The notes: a model not told the origin generated them from the letters alone. DNA of 64,000 nucleotides from Megaleporinus macrocephalus (GCA_021613375.1 CM038708.1:31415559-31479558); one strand, 5' to 3'; positions 37,493-50,602 are shown, counted from the stretch's first letter. Numbers and translations are program-made.

Positions 37493-38850
37493 TAAAATGT
37501 TTTCTTTCGTTCACAGTTCTAGAATGTTCTCCTCATTCACTCTGTTCTACAATGTTTTCTTTTGTTCACAGTTCTAGAATGTTCTCCTCATTCACTCTGT
37601 TCTACAATGTTTTCTTTTGTTCACAGTTCTAGAATGTTCTCCTCATTCACTCTGTTCTACAATGTTTTCTTTTGTTCACAGTTCTAGAATGTTCTCCTCA
37701 TTCACTCTGTTCTAAAAAGTTTTCCTTCGTTCACAGGTCTAGAATGTTCTTCTCATTCACTCTTTTCTACAATGTTTTCTTTTGTTCACAGTTCTAGAAT
37801 GTTCTCCTCATTCACTCTGTTCTACAATGTTTTCTTTTGTTCACAGTTCTAGAATGTTCTCCTCATTCACTCTGTTCTACAATGTTTTCTTTTGATTACA
37901 GTTCTAGAATGTTCTCCTCATTCACTCTGTTCTAAAATGTTTTCCTTCGTTCACAGGTCTAGAATGTTCTTCTCATTCACTCTTTTCTACAATGTTTTCT
38001 TTTGTTCACAGTTCTAGAATGTTCTCCTCATTTACGCTGTTCTAAAATGTTTCCTTTGTTCACAGTTCTAGAATGTTCTCCTCATTTACGCTGTTCTAAA
38101 ATGTTGTCTTTTGTTCACAGTTCTAGAATGTTCTCCTCATTCACTCTGTTCTACAATGTTTTCCTTTGTTCACAGTTCTAGAATGTTCCCCTCATTCACT
38201 CTGTTCTAAAAAGTTTTCCTTCGTTCACAGTTCTAGAATGTTCTTCTCATTCACTCTTTTCTACAATGTTTTCTTTTGTTCACAGTTCTAGAATGTTCTC
38301 CTCATTCACTCTGTTCTACAATGTTTTCTTTTGTTCACAGTTCTAGAATGTTCTCCTCATTCACTCTGTTCTACAATGTTTTCTTTTGTTCACAGTTCTA
38401 GAATGTTCTCCTCATTCACTCTGTTCTACAATGTTTTCTTTTGTTCACAGTTCTAGAATGTTCCCCTCATTCACTCTGTTCTACAATGTTTCCTTTGTTC
38501 ACAGTTCTAGAATGTTCTCCTCATTCAATCTGTTCTACAATGTTTTCTTTTGTTCACAGTTCTAGAATGTTCTTCTCATTCACTCTGTTCTACAATGTTT
38601 TCTTTTGTTCACAGTTCTAGAATGTTCTCCTCATTCACTCTGTTCTACAATGTTTTCTTTCGTTCACAGTTCTAGAATGTTCTCCTCATTTACTCTGTTT
38701 TACAAAGTTTTTTCTTTGTTCACAGTTCTAGAATGTCATGTCACCCAATTTACACTCTTCTAGAATGCTCTCCCCATTCACACTGTTTCAAGTGTTTTTC
38801 TTCATTCACAGTTCTAGAATGCTCTCCCCCATTTAAGCTGCTTTACAATG
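37493..38850 (+). repeat. 55-bp minisatellite, about 24 copies, each with a heat-shock-element pattern
   Basis: Units of about 55 bp: TTCTAGAATGTTCTCCTCAT, then TCACTCTGTTCTACAATGTT, then TTCTTTTGTTCACAG. Nearly every unit contains TTCTAGAATGTTC, which fits TTCnnGAAnnTTC exactly. Two units have GTCTAGAATGTTC. Units degrade after about 38720. There is no open frame. Confidence 0.96.
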
Positions 38851-38984
38851 TTCTTTTTATTTTACACCGGCTCGTCAGTTTTGAGTCCAGAACAGTGTAA
38901 AGTGAACTCCAGAATGTTGAGGTTTGGTGGAAAAGGTCGATTCAGGGTGCCAAGGATTGATAAACTAAATAAATTTGTGTAAGT

Positions 38985-39260
38985 GTGGTAAAATGTTCTA
39001 GAACAATGTGAATGAGAAGAACGTTCTAGAATAGCCCAGATGGGGAGAACATTCTACATCAATGTGATTGGGGTAAGAATCGTGTAGAACATTTTGAATG
39101 AAGAGAACATTCTCTGAAAAGAACAGCATAAGAACATTGTAGAACAAACTGAATGGAGTAGAACAGCATACATTTTAAAATATGTGATGGAAACATGTTA
39201 GGACAGGGTTAATAGAGTGAGAAGAGTTAAGAATAGTGCAAATGATGGAGAACACTCGCA
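38985..39260 (-). repeat. Degenerate inverted continuation of the 55-bp minisatellite
   Basis: Contains AATGTGAATGAGAAGAACG, GTTCTAGAATAGCC and AGAACATTCTAC, the reverse complement of pieces of the 55-bp unit, in several diverged copies. It includes GAACGTTCTAGAA, again a heat-shock-element pattern. Confidence 0.75.
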
Positions 39261-39302
39261 AGTTCTCCAGTGATCTCACAAAGGTATGGCACACCAATCT
39301 AG

Positions 39303-39420
39303 TAATATAAGATAAGATAAGCCTTTAATAGTCCCACAGAGTTACAGCAGCAAAGGGACAGCAAGGCACTCAGTACAAATAATGGATAAATAAACAGTAC
39401 GGTATATACAATATAAATAA
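39303..39420. repeat. Dispersed repeat fragment
   Basis: ATAAGATAAGCCTTTAATAG followed by TCCCACAG resembles 16281-16325 (ATAATCCTTTATTAGTCCCACAG). It is a short relic of unknown class. Confidence 0.5.
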
Positions 39421-40183
39421 TATTACGTGTTTGTTAGAAATAATAATAAGTGTTTGTGTTTGTTGGAGAGCGATGAGTTGATGTTTTCTTGGTTGAAGAG
39501 AACAGACAAAACAGGCCCAACATGAATATAGTAGATTAAAAGATTTTATCCAGTTCTTGATAATCTTATTTTTACAGCTACCTGTCAAACTCTGCCAAGG
39601 TGGGAAGCGACATGGCTGAAAATGTACGTTTTTGGATTCATTTCAAGAAGGCAATTTTTCACATGCAAGTAAGTCTATTATAGATAAGATGTAATATAAA
39701 TGCAGACATTTACGTTTCTCGGCCAGACTGTCTGGAACTGAAGCGGGCAATCTTGCATGCGACAGTATGTGTGCCAAACCTGAGAGAAAGAGAGGGAGAT
39801 GAGTTTTTCAGGTGGTTATGGGGCCGTGCTCTGTGAACTTGCATGTCTCATTGTTAGTAGCTGAAGTGGCCGCATTGTAGTCAACATGATTGCTTGAAGA
39901 AATGGCAGGTTACATGAATTTATACAATAAACAGGCTCGCTGTGCTGCTGCAGCTGATAACAGACACAATACAGATACACGCTCAGCTTTATGTGGCAAC
40001 CTGTTTGCAAAAAGCCACATTCATCGCTGGGTGCTTCATCACTGTTATTTCAGCCTAGTTTGTGCACTTCCAGGCTTCTTTAATCTAACAACACCCGCTG
40101 CAATCTTCCTCCGTGGAATAACAACTTTCTGCTTCTGTGCCCTAATTTCAGCCTCACCCCTCAGTTTAAAGCTGTCCACAGTA

Positions 40184-40225
<42 letters not shown>

Positions 40226-41315
40226 TCAGTCACACATGCTGACCACGAAGAGCACGGACCATGCAAATCTCAAGTAATAATAAAGACACACAAATAAGTT
40301 CATTTTTCCAAAAGTATCCTAATGTTAAGATCATCCTAAATGCTAGAGTGTTCAGTGTTCAAACCCCAAATGAGCTCTCCAACCCCCAAAATAAACTTAT
40401 TATGATGTCCATTTGGGAAAATCATGATGACAAGGAAAGTGGGAATGATCATTAATCAGCCAGGTTCACCCACAATTAGTGAAATTCTTTGATATTTTTT
40501 TCTCAGAAGACATGCTGTGCTGGTCTGATGTTAATCGTTATGGTAAGTGAGCTAGCGGTCAGTTAACATGGGAACCCCTTAAATAGCAGGGGGTATTTGA
40601 CATATATATGAGATCACATCAAACCTGTTTACATGTGAAAAAGTGTGATTTGTGCACACTTCATGTGTGAAAGAAGGGTGAATTTCGTGGCAGGATCTAT
40701 CATTTTAGAGTCACCTTTGTGCTAGGAAACCCAGCCTGTCTACTTCCACAGTATAGTGCAGCGTTAGGAGTGAAAAGGGAATTGAGATTATAAGGTTTTA
40801 GACAACAACATCTCTGTAGTGCCACTGTAGTGATGAGTCTATGTGTAGGAATACATTTTCACTAGTTAACCGCTAGAGGTTGCAGTTAGAAAATAAGAAG
40901 ACAAACTTAAATGTTTGCATTTTACAAAACAAAACATATTAAATCTCATAAAAACACACATTTTCTCTGTTATTGTGACTTTCGATGTGTATGTATACAT
41001 CATATATGCAAATATGTGTATGGAAATAACAATATATCGGTTTTACTTTTATATTTCGGTGTGAATGTGGCAGGCCTATACTGATCACCCTGATGTCCAC
41101 CACCTTGCCTTAAAGGATTTCTGAATTCTGGGGAGTGTTTACATTGTACACTCTCATAAGGGCTTCTTGACCGAGCTTGAGTGGGCCCTTCTCTGCCATT
41201 TAAGTCCACTTGTGCTCCTAATAAGCTTGCTCAGTGTTTTGTTTCAGAGAAATTATTTAATTAGTAATTGATTGCAAAGTCTTATGAGCAACTATTTTTA
41301 AAGAGGATATACATA
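39421..41315. other. No recognised gene
   Basis: Contains a (CA)n microsatellite at about 40183-40222 and otherwise anonymous sequence. Short frames have no recognisable content. Confidence 0.45.
40183..40222. repeat. (CA)n microsatellite
   Basis: A pure CA run of about 35-40 bp. Confidence 0.96.
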
Positions 41316-41319
41316 GAGT

Positions 41320-41665
41320 CATGTACAACTCCATCCATCCTTCATCTTCTGCTTTATCCCACTAGTCAGGGTCACTGGAGCCAATCCCAGCATCATCAGG
41401 CAAAGGTGGTGTACACCATGGACGACCTGGACAACATGGCCAGTCCATTGCATGGCCAACTTAGAGTGACCAATCAACCTAACATGCATGTGTTTGGACT
41501 GTGGGAGGAAACGAGTACCTGAAGAAAACCGGAGTACCAGGAGGAATCCCACTCAAGCATGGAGAGAACATGGAAACTCCTCACAGAACGGCCCGGACCT
41601 GGAATTGAACCAGGATCATCTTGCTGTGAGGCGACAGTGCTAACCACTACACCACTGAGCCACTC
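41320..41665 (-). mobile_element. tRNA-derived SINE
   Basis: On the minus strand it begins GGCTCAGTGGTGTAGTGGTT (A-box-like, similar to a tRNA-Val 5' half), followed about 30 bp later by GGTTCAATTCC (a B-box match, 41611-41601). The body, with TTTGGACTGTGGGAGGAAAC on the plus strand, is a very common fish repeat. Promoter boxes and orientation support a polymerase III retroposon; it is diverged and probably inactive. Confidence 0.85.
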
Positions 41666-41669
41666 TTCA

Positions 41670-43270
41670 TATACAACTCATTCTCCACCAATTGGAACAA
41701 TTACAGCGCACAAAGAACAAAGTCATTTATAGCGGTTTATATAATTCACAATGTTTGTTGGTGATGATATGAACCCGAGATCACAATGTCTTCTAAAAAC
41801 ATTATAGATCACTGATCTATTCAAAATGATCAGTGAACATTTATATCGGGCTGAGTTTTATATTTTTTTGATTGAAAATAGTGGCATACCTAAATCTAAC
41901 ATTTTTTTAGACACTACTTTACCTGTCAATCTCCTGAAAGTACATTTCCATTGGAATAACAGCAGAACCATGTTTGGTACTGTACAGAACCATTTTTCAT
42001 GATCCATAAGCAACACATTTTACATCAATCTAAAAAAACACTTCACCATGCAAGAAATCATTGAAACATTCGGAGTGTTCATATCCAGAACCATCGTCTT
42101 CACTGAAGAGCCCTTGAAGAATCACATTTTTTAATAGTGTGTTTATTTAAGAGCAGGCTATACAGGAACAAGAAAGAGAACTTAAGCTTTAGTTTTTCAG
42201 ATTACATAGAACAGTTGCTCTCAAAATTAAGAAGAGTTTTTTTTCAACTTGTCTTCTAGTTCTGGTTCTCCGAGCAGCTGTTCAAATTAAATCTATATTG
42301 AAATATATAACTGCATACAGTCTTCCTTTACTTTTCAAAGAGGAAGTCAGGTTATTGTCGTTTCTTGACCTTAAAACAAGCAAAGAAAAATGTTGAGCTT
42401 GTTGTTAATATAGCTGTGTCTTCCCGCTTGCACAGCCACAATTTTTTCTTATCAAACGGACCCTCACACACAGCAGGTGGGAGAGTGATAGAGTGTGTGG
42501 GAGAGAGAGGTGTGTCAGGTTGTGTTAGCAGGTTAGCAGGTGTTTGAGGCCAACAAAGAGTTCGTGAGTGTCATGAAGACGGCTGGCCCGAGGGCTGTAC
42601 GTGTCCACGTGTGACGCAAAAGATGTTCAGTCTGTCAAAACAAAGCATCTCTGCCGGAACAGGTAAGAATAGAACATGTGCCAGGCAGAGTAAACGGAGA
42701 CACAGCATGTACGTACACAGGGTCTGGGCTCGCGTCCAATTATCGTGTAATTATGCACAGTCACTGTAGATTAAACACAAGTCTGCCTAATCACTTCTCC
42801 TGTTCTTACAATCACTCTCTCGATTCTGTTTCAGTGTGGCTGACCAGGGGGTGATCCTACCCCTCAGCCTCAGACAGAGAGGTGTGTGAAAGCTTCAGGT
42901 AATGGGTTCGAATGATAAGTGCCAATTACGAGCTGTTTGGTCTTCACTTCATTTACCACCAAGATTTTTGTTGATGCATGAAGTTTGCAAAAGAAAACAT
43001 AAATAAATAAATGAATTAATTTATTAAACATAAATAACATAAATAAATAAATAAATAAAGACTATAAATGAAATTAATACCATATGCATAATATTTTATG
43101 TAAGTCCTTTGATTATTATCAACACATCACTTGCATTTTTGCAATATTATTTAACACTAAATTATTATTTTCTGTATAATAATACAGAATGCTGTATTTA
43201 TTTTAGTAGGTAAAGTAGCTGTGAAACCTACACCTGGAGCTTCAAATCTCCTTAAATTTAACATGTGTGA
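41670..43270. other. No recognised gene; possible conserved non-coding stretch
   Basis: 42540-42830 is non-repetitive and includes CCAATTATCGTGTAATTATG and GTGTCCACGTGTGACGCAA (an E-box CACGTG and a CRE-like half site). No gene is seen. Confidence 0.4.
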
Positions 43271-43275
43271 ACGCA

Positions 43276-43335
43276 TTTGTGTATATTTGCATGATAATAT
43301 ATAGAAAAATATATTATCATGCAAATATACACAAA
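43276..43335. repeat. Perfect 27-bp inverted repeat with octamer motifs
   Basis: Arms 43276-43302 and 43309-43335 are perfect reverse complements separated by AGAAAA. Each arm contains the POU octamer ATTTGCAT (as ATGCAAAT in the right arm). Confidence 0.95.
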
Positions 43336-43434
43336 CATTATAAACTTTTATAAACTATACATCCCCTTGATTTAGACACAATAGTACAGTTGTATACATG
43401 CTTTTGTCCCAACACGCACATAGAGAACAAAAAC

Positions 43435-43438
<4 letters not shown>

Positions 43439-43483
<45 letters not shown>
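43439..43483. repeat. (TA)n microsatellite
   Basis: A pure TA run of about 45 bp. Confidence 0.97.
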
Positions 43484-43486
<3 letters not shown>

Positions 43487-43489
43487 TGT

Positions 43490-46400
43490 TGCTGTCCAAA
43501 GGAAAACATGTGTCTCCATTTTCATTGATTTTTCATTTTTATTTTATGACTCTGAATGGACCAATAGAAATGCTCTAAAATAGGTTAAAAGTAATTTTTA
43601 GTAAAGACTTGGTTCTCTGTCCTATAAGGTCCTATTAGTTGTGAATTTGGAAATACTTTTCTTTGGACAGCAACAATATATATTTATACATACCTGAGAT
43701 AAAACACTCATGGGACAAACAGACTAAAAGGACTGGTACAGAAGCTTTCAGAGACATAACACTTTCCAGACGTCTGGTTCCCATCAACCACCACTGTGAA
43801 GAATTCTGACTCAGTAAGTTTCTCTAAAACAGAGGGTGTCACGTCAAACCACTCTAAATGACTTTGTTTACTTGTGGTCCACTAAGTCCACAGAAAATGT
43901 GAATTCCCCTTTTAAAAACGAGCTTTCTCTATCGCTGCTCCCGTTTTTACAATCACTGTCGGCCAAAATGACCTGTGATTTGTCCTCTCAGCCTACAGAG
44001 GAGGTGCAAGTGAAGGTGAAGGGTACGAATGTTAAGTGCTTATCTCAGAGTGTTAGTTCTTTGCTTTCTTTACAAACCGAACTCAAAACATCACTGATAG
44101 TAAAGCTGGAATAATAACATACTATCAATACAGCTGCAATGAAATGTTGAGAGAGGTCTGCCCACTGCAATAGAGTCTCAATACGCCACATTAATACAGC
44201 GACGTCAGCTCTCGTCCTTCCATCAAACCTCCACAAGGACAAAAGGACGCGAGCACTAAGCAGATTGAAATGGAAAGAGAAAATAAATTGAAGAGTAATT
44301 GGGGAAAAAAGAAGGTTTATAAATGAATAATAAAGCGATGACAGGGATGAAGAGGGACAGCACCGATCCTGCAAAGGTATCTGACAAACAGTGGAAGCAA
44401 ATGAGCTGTACACCTTAGTGAGAGCTAGAATATTACAATACTGATTAATACTGACATTTTACTTGATCACCCCTCTGAAACACACACACACAGACAAACC
44501 CTCACTATAATCAAGAGTCTGCTTGATTGTAAATTGCTGCCGAGTGTCAGTCAACCAGAGACTGAAGTCTGTGTGTATATGTGGGTGTGCTGTTGTCGGG
44601 GCCTTTGACTAGATCAGACACAAAAACAATTCTAAGGGTTCAAAGAAATGTTTCTGATCATCAGGTGTTAACAGCGCAGTGTCTGTCTCTCTAGCCTACA
44701 TATATAACAAGCACCGTTATGAAGTTAACAATTTGAGGTCCATATGTTCGAGGAGAAGCTCGTTTTGAAGGCAGGTACGCAACAACACAATTAGCTCTAG
44801 TAGGCAGAGACTCCAGCTTCTGAACAGGACCATCTGTTTGTTCTGATTTTGGGGGTCGTGTGTTGATCTTTCTGTAGGTTTCTGTAGAGGTACACTCTGC
44901 ACAGTCTACAAAACTCCCATGTTCCCGTGTTCAGTTGTGTGCATTCTTAAACCCATTCAATCATCGTATAATAGACGACTCTGTGTAATTCTGCGTCTTT
45001 ATGTGAAAAGTGCTAAAGCGGCAATTAAAACGTCATTTTTCAAGAAAGACTTTTGTGGAGCGCTTGTGATGAGTGGGTTATAAGTCTCAGGTTCTAAACC
45101 GAAATGACAGCAGTGACAAAGGAGGAGAATAACACCCATTTGTCTCTTCTTCTCACTGCATCTGTACCATTTTCTCCATTCTGTCTCCTCGAGGATCCTC
45201 AGAACGGCGAGCGAACACCTCAACCTGTGCTTGCTCACTGCATCCATCCCCACAATTTCTAACAATCACCCAAACAAACTGTTACACAAATAACTAGTTT
45301 TAACACTTGCTAACAAGAACCAAAGTGGCCGAGTCATCATTAGGTACAAATATAGTTCAAAGTCACCTGAAATTTACAGTAGTCTTCATAAACAAGGCAT
45401 TGTAAACTTTGTAAGTAATTATAATGTAACCATTATTGCTGTAGAGTCAATGTGAATCAGAAATCATAATGTATTTGTCTACCAAACCCTTACGTATTTC
45501 TGAGTGAAATATCTAGAAGAGACTGCTTATGTAATCCTGCTTCCTCTAAAATTCACCCCCCACACAAAGTAAGCATTTGGTGCCGCTCCTGCCTGCAGTC
45601 CCGTACTGCAGGTGAAGGGCCTCCAATATTTGACATACTCTACTCATAAGTAAACTATTAAGAATTCAGATTGCTGTCTTACTGTGTCAGTGTAGCCTGA
45701 CAAGAACCTTGTGAAACAATCTCCAACATTAACCTGGCCATGTTAGTATTTGCTGTTTATGTGGTATTTCAGTGCCGCATTGTAAACCTGTATATTTTAT
45801 TTTATTGTTTCATGACAGTTGCTTTGTATCATCTAATGAACCATGTTTTTTTCTTACTGTGCTGAAAAAATGTGTTTGGAAAAAACAACCACTCTGCGTT
45901 AGAGTAACACATCTGATACGAACATCAGTCTATTTGATCATATTAAGGCTTCCTTGGGGACTTCACTGTTTAAAAACATGTTTTTGACTGCAGGAGGTCT
46001 TTAAAGAAAATGAAACGGTCCTGGCAAGATGTAAAAAGAAAAACGGGCATTAATGAATTTGGCTGGCTCCAGGAAGAAAAATAAGAAAGGGATCAGTAAG
46101 CCCTGTACGACTCCCACAAATGAATGTTTCTGTGGTTTTATTATAGAGCGTAAATGTTGCTGCCAGTGTAAAGAGTTGTATACATACACAAAGGTTCATA
46201 AAGCCTGTGATTTACCTTAACCTGTAAGCTTCGGTGTCTGTGCAAACAACAACAGACCTTTTCTTTCAGATAGCACAAAAGTAATTAAGCTCTTAAGCTT
46301 AGAGGAATAGGCTAATTAACATTTAGCTGAATAACCAAACTCAGTTAATTAGTTTTAGACGTTATCTGTGACTAGCGTTAGAGAGAGGGACAGTGAGAGA

Positions 46401-49040
46401 GAGAAACGTGTAAATATACAGATAGAGAGATGTGTGTTTGTGTGTGTTTATTAAACTGTAATACGTGCTGATCTAATGATTTATATCTGTCACCGATTCT
46501 TAGGATACAAATCAATATATGATTAAGGCCACAATTACTACTCTAGTTTTAAAGCATTTTACAGAACCCTAAATCACAGTGTGTGTGTTGGTCAAGTTTA
46601 AGCCACACTGTGGGGACCTAAACATGTTCATATACTCATGCGGGGACCACAAGCTGGTCTATATAATGTCAGCTGTTACATTTTAAGGTCAGGGTAAGGT
46701 AAGGTTAAGGTTAGATTGGGGTTATTCAATTTATTTACCAAAATAAAAAAAACTAATAATAATAATAAAGAAGAAATAATAACCTATACTGACTGTTAGT
46801 CTGCTGTCAGCACTAAAAGAAATATTGCACTAACATGAAAATATTGGTCTACTAAGAAGGACAGCTAGTCAAATTTGAGTCATACCAGCTTCTCATGGTT
46901 TGTGTTTACACCACATATAAGGCATTTGGCAGGTGCTGGTGAGTTATTTAAAACTGAATTCTTTTCACTGAGGTACTGATTATAGCATTGGGAATCTTGC
47001 CTAAAGACTAATATTTGTGTTGTGTGTGGTGTTGCTTGCCTGGGTGAGGAAATTAACCCTAGTCTGTTTCAGGGAGGGCAGCAGTGTTAACACTAGTGTT
47101 ACTTTACACCAACCAACCCAACATAACCACAAAGCCAAAAATACACCACTGTATTGTATAAATTTCATGTACTAAGTACAGCTTCTGTCTAATAACAACA
47201 GGCTACTTAACTTCAGATTAAAGACTTTTGAATTGGTGGAATAATAACCATATATTTAATGTATATCATGTCCTATTGTACCCTTTTCTTGTTGGTGTTC
47301 AAAACAAATTGAATGAAATGAAATCTTATTATATGTTATTAGAAAAATTTCATAACACATATCTTCATTTTAAGCAATACATCTTCATATAGCTTTAATA
47401 AAAGGAAACCAAGATGTGCTTTGTTAACCCCAAAATGTCCCAAACTTATTACATCTTAAAGCTTATTACTCAGTAACAACACAAGCTTCATTCTGAAGTT
47501 CTAGAAATGTGAAAGACATTTGGACCTGTCAGTGGCTCCTAGGGTTAAAACTTGTTCTTATAAACGTACATACCGTTCTCTTACATACAGGTATGACCTC
47601 ATGTTCCAACACTGAGAGGTGTACATATGTGTGTCTGTCTGTTTATTTATAGTCGTTGTATAGCTGGAGGGTTTGGAGTGGGTTTAAAAGGAGCACCAGT
47701 CACTGATTGTTCTTGCGTCCGGTAATAATCAGAATAACGGCACCTAAGCATGAATAATGTACCTCTTTATGAGAAGCACCACTTCATATGACTCATAATC
47801 TACATCTAAATACACAAACACTCCAAAAGACCAGAGCAGAGAGTGTTAGGAGTATGTTTGTTTGACAGGTGTGACAAACGTAATACATCTTTCTTTATAT
47901 TTACCTTATTTTCAAACTCATACCTTATCCTGTTCATACCTTATGCTTTATAATATTTGATACCTGCTGGTATATTCATAACAAATCCACCTGTATTCAC
48001 ACACTCTAATGCAATTTACCTTTAATTTGTTTTTTAATTCATTGACTTTATGAAATATAAAATGTACACATATTTGGTGTTTGCACAATGATTGGAAAAT
48101 GTTCAGGTTCAATGACATATTCTGCGCTTCATGATGCAACACACATTTTCAGTGGAAGGCAGTTCTGGACTGTAGGCAGGTCACTTTACGATCACGCAGT
48201 CATGCTGTGGTAACACAGGCAGAACGTTTCTTGGTGTTATCATGTTGAAATAAGCATGGACATTCTGGAAAAAAATACATAGTCCAGAAGGCATTGTATC
48301 CATAAACACTCTGAATGGCTGATCAGACCACAATGCACATTTTCCCTTTCTAAAAAAAACAAAAACTTAACAAAAGTAAGTAATAAGTTGATAAAAAGTT
48401 GAGCATCAGTTTATTACAGTGGAGTGGAGTGTTGTTATATGTCTTCCACTGTCCATAGTATAGTCTTCACTTACGTTTTTGGATGAAATGACAACCAGCA
48501 TTCAGTTTGTCAGATTACCAAGCCCTGTAGTGATACCCATCACAGAATCACGCTGGTGCCATCAAAAGTTACAGGGTCTTGCCCTGATTTCTCAAGAATG
48601 CCCAAATTTATTGTTATGCACCTTAGAGAGTGAAATACTTAAAATCTTGCATTAGATTCTTTGACAAAGTGGAGAGTCTTGATTTTACAATGTTTCTAAT
48701 CTTAGAATATAATTTAGCCATTTAGCCCAACATAACGTTGTAAATGGTGTAAGACGTTGTTGTTCAGTTTTAAATGACAGCATTTTACTGTTGCTCTCTC
48801 TGTTTCTCTCTCACACACACACATACATATATACACTCATTCAACCATTAGCATACTGTGCTTTCTTTTAGTCCTAATTTCATGATGTATACTTCCTCAT
48901 GAGACAGTTCAATATTCCCTGCAAGGCAAAATCTGTAAAATAATAATTTTACTGTCTCATCTTCTGGATCTTTGAGTCTTAAATTAGCAGCACCCATCAC
49001 CAGTGTTCAGTATCTCATGAATCAGTTTCACCCCCAATAT
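43490..49040. other. No recognised gene
   Basis: Intergenic. It has a short dispersed-repeat match near 43510-43590, a compact TAATTA-rich stretch at 46240-46390, and a GGTTAAGGTTAG-like segment near 46700. Several 60-120-residue frames (for example 44045-44413 and 44999-45265 on the minus strand) show no recognisable family. Confidence 0.4.
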
Positions 49041-49045
49041 GAACA

Positions 49046-49290
49046 CAGAGAGAGAGTAGAGAGAGAGAGAGAGAGTAGAGAGTAAAGAGAGATAGAGAGA
49101 GAGAGTAGAGAGAGAGAGAGAGTAGAGAGTAGAGAGAGAAAGAGAGAGAGAGTAGAGAGTAGAGAGAGAGTAGAGAGTAGAGAGAGATAGAGAGAGAGTA
49201 GAGAGAGAGAGAGAGAGTAGAGAGTAGAGAGAGAAAGAGAAAGAGAGAGAGAGTAGAGAGTAGAGAGAGAGTAAAGAGAGATAGAGAGAG

Positions 49291-49328
<38 letters not shown>
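49046..49328. repeat. (GA)n / TAGAGA purine repeat
   Basis: About 280 bp of GAGAGA interrupted by regular TAGAGAG and AAAGAGAG units, nearly all purine on the plus strand. The serine/leucine frame on the minus strand is an artefact. Confidence 0.96.
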
Positions 49329-49330
<2 letters not shown>

Positions 49331-49404
49331 TCAATGACAGAGTAAACAAACCATCAACAGCAGAAGCAGGTTGTAATTATGTTTATCATATACAATCACT
49401 CTTC

Positions 49405-50400
49405 TCTTAAAGGTGCCATAGACTGAAAAACTGTAATTACGTTGCCATAGTTCAGTAAGGACAGTTCAGTACATAACACTGACATACAGCAAACCTCAAA
49501 CTCTCATGTTCTTCCTCCAAATACAAATCCTACCTTTATTAAAGAGGAAGTTAACTTCACTGTTATGTAACAATCTCAACTTATTAATATTTACGCCCCC
49601 ATAATTTACATATACCAGCTCACGAAACAATGACAACAGAGCAACAGCAACAAAAATGACAGACAATGTAGAGAAATCTCCATGGAGCCAAACCGTCAGC
49701 AGGTATAATAACTTCAGTCTGTTTATACGAGACACTATCCACACGTTTTTTAACTGAGTGTTCCGTTCCACCTTAAATGCTACGCCAGGATGCAACTGCT
49801 GCACCATTTAAGGTGGAATGGAAAGTTCTCAAAACAAGTTGGCAAATAAGAAGTTAGCTTTAGCTAACACATCTTTAACACAGTCCTAGACATCTTTAAT
49901 TTAAAGTTGTTTATTTGCTCAGCACATTTCACTCTAGACAGTTGCTGAAGACAATGAAGAGCCATTGCAACTTTATTAGCATCACAACCCCAACAGAAAC
50001 CTGTAAGTAGCAGCCATGCTGTGTGACTTCATCACTGTTTGCTGGTTGAAGCAGATCGTCTTACACTGAAAGTTTTATAGTAAGTAAGAAATTTATTTCA
50101 CTTTGTGTTTGTTGTAAAGATCGAAGGTAAGAAACTAGTATAGGTAACGTTAGCCAATAGCAAGCCTCAAGTAACTAGCATAGCTAATTAAGCAGTATGA
50201 GGACTGAGATTCATTTGATTTTCCTGTCTGTGTCTATTTTGACATGTGCTTCTGTGTGACCATCACAACGTCTCACTGTTATCCAGCACATCAGAGCAGA
50301 GCTCATTAAAATATTCATGAGCTCACCAAAAAGGAAAAAACTGCTCGCTTCATTTGAGGGTATAAATCATCATGGGGTGTACATGGTCATCAGAGAGCAG
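49405..50400. mobile_element. Probable non-coding dispersed repeat
   Basis: Contains a 19-bp inverted repeat (49761-49779 and 49805-49823) around CCACCTTAAATG. GCTGTTTAAGGCGGAATGG at about 12195 is a relative of its right arm. The segment around 50296-50335 (GAGCTCATTAAAATATTCATG) matches 11447-11490 in reverse. Boundaries are approximate. Confidence 0.45.
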
Positions 50401-50602
50401 TTAAACATGCAGATAAGATGCATTTATGGTGCCAAAAGAAAAAAAACCCCACCTATATTCTTTTAACATTTACCACATTATTCACACTCGCCAGTCTCAT
50501 TTCAAAATGTGGTTCTTTAGGGAACCAGAAGTGGTTCTTCTATATCACTTCATATTATCATCATTCTTAAGAATCTTATCCTGTAGCAAATTAAGTTATT
50601 GA

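Noticed and set aside
37493..38850. CRISPR array
   Set aside because: Continuous tandem units with no unique spacers, in a vertebrate genome; it is a minisatellite.
46690..46730. Interstitial telomere-like repeat
   Set aside because: Only a few GGTTAAGGTTAG-like units, too short and imperfect to call.
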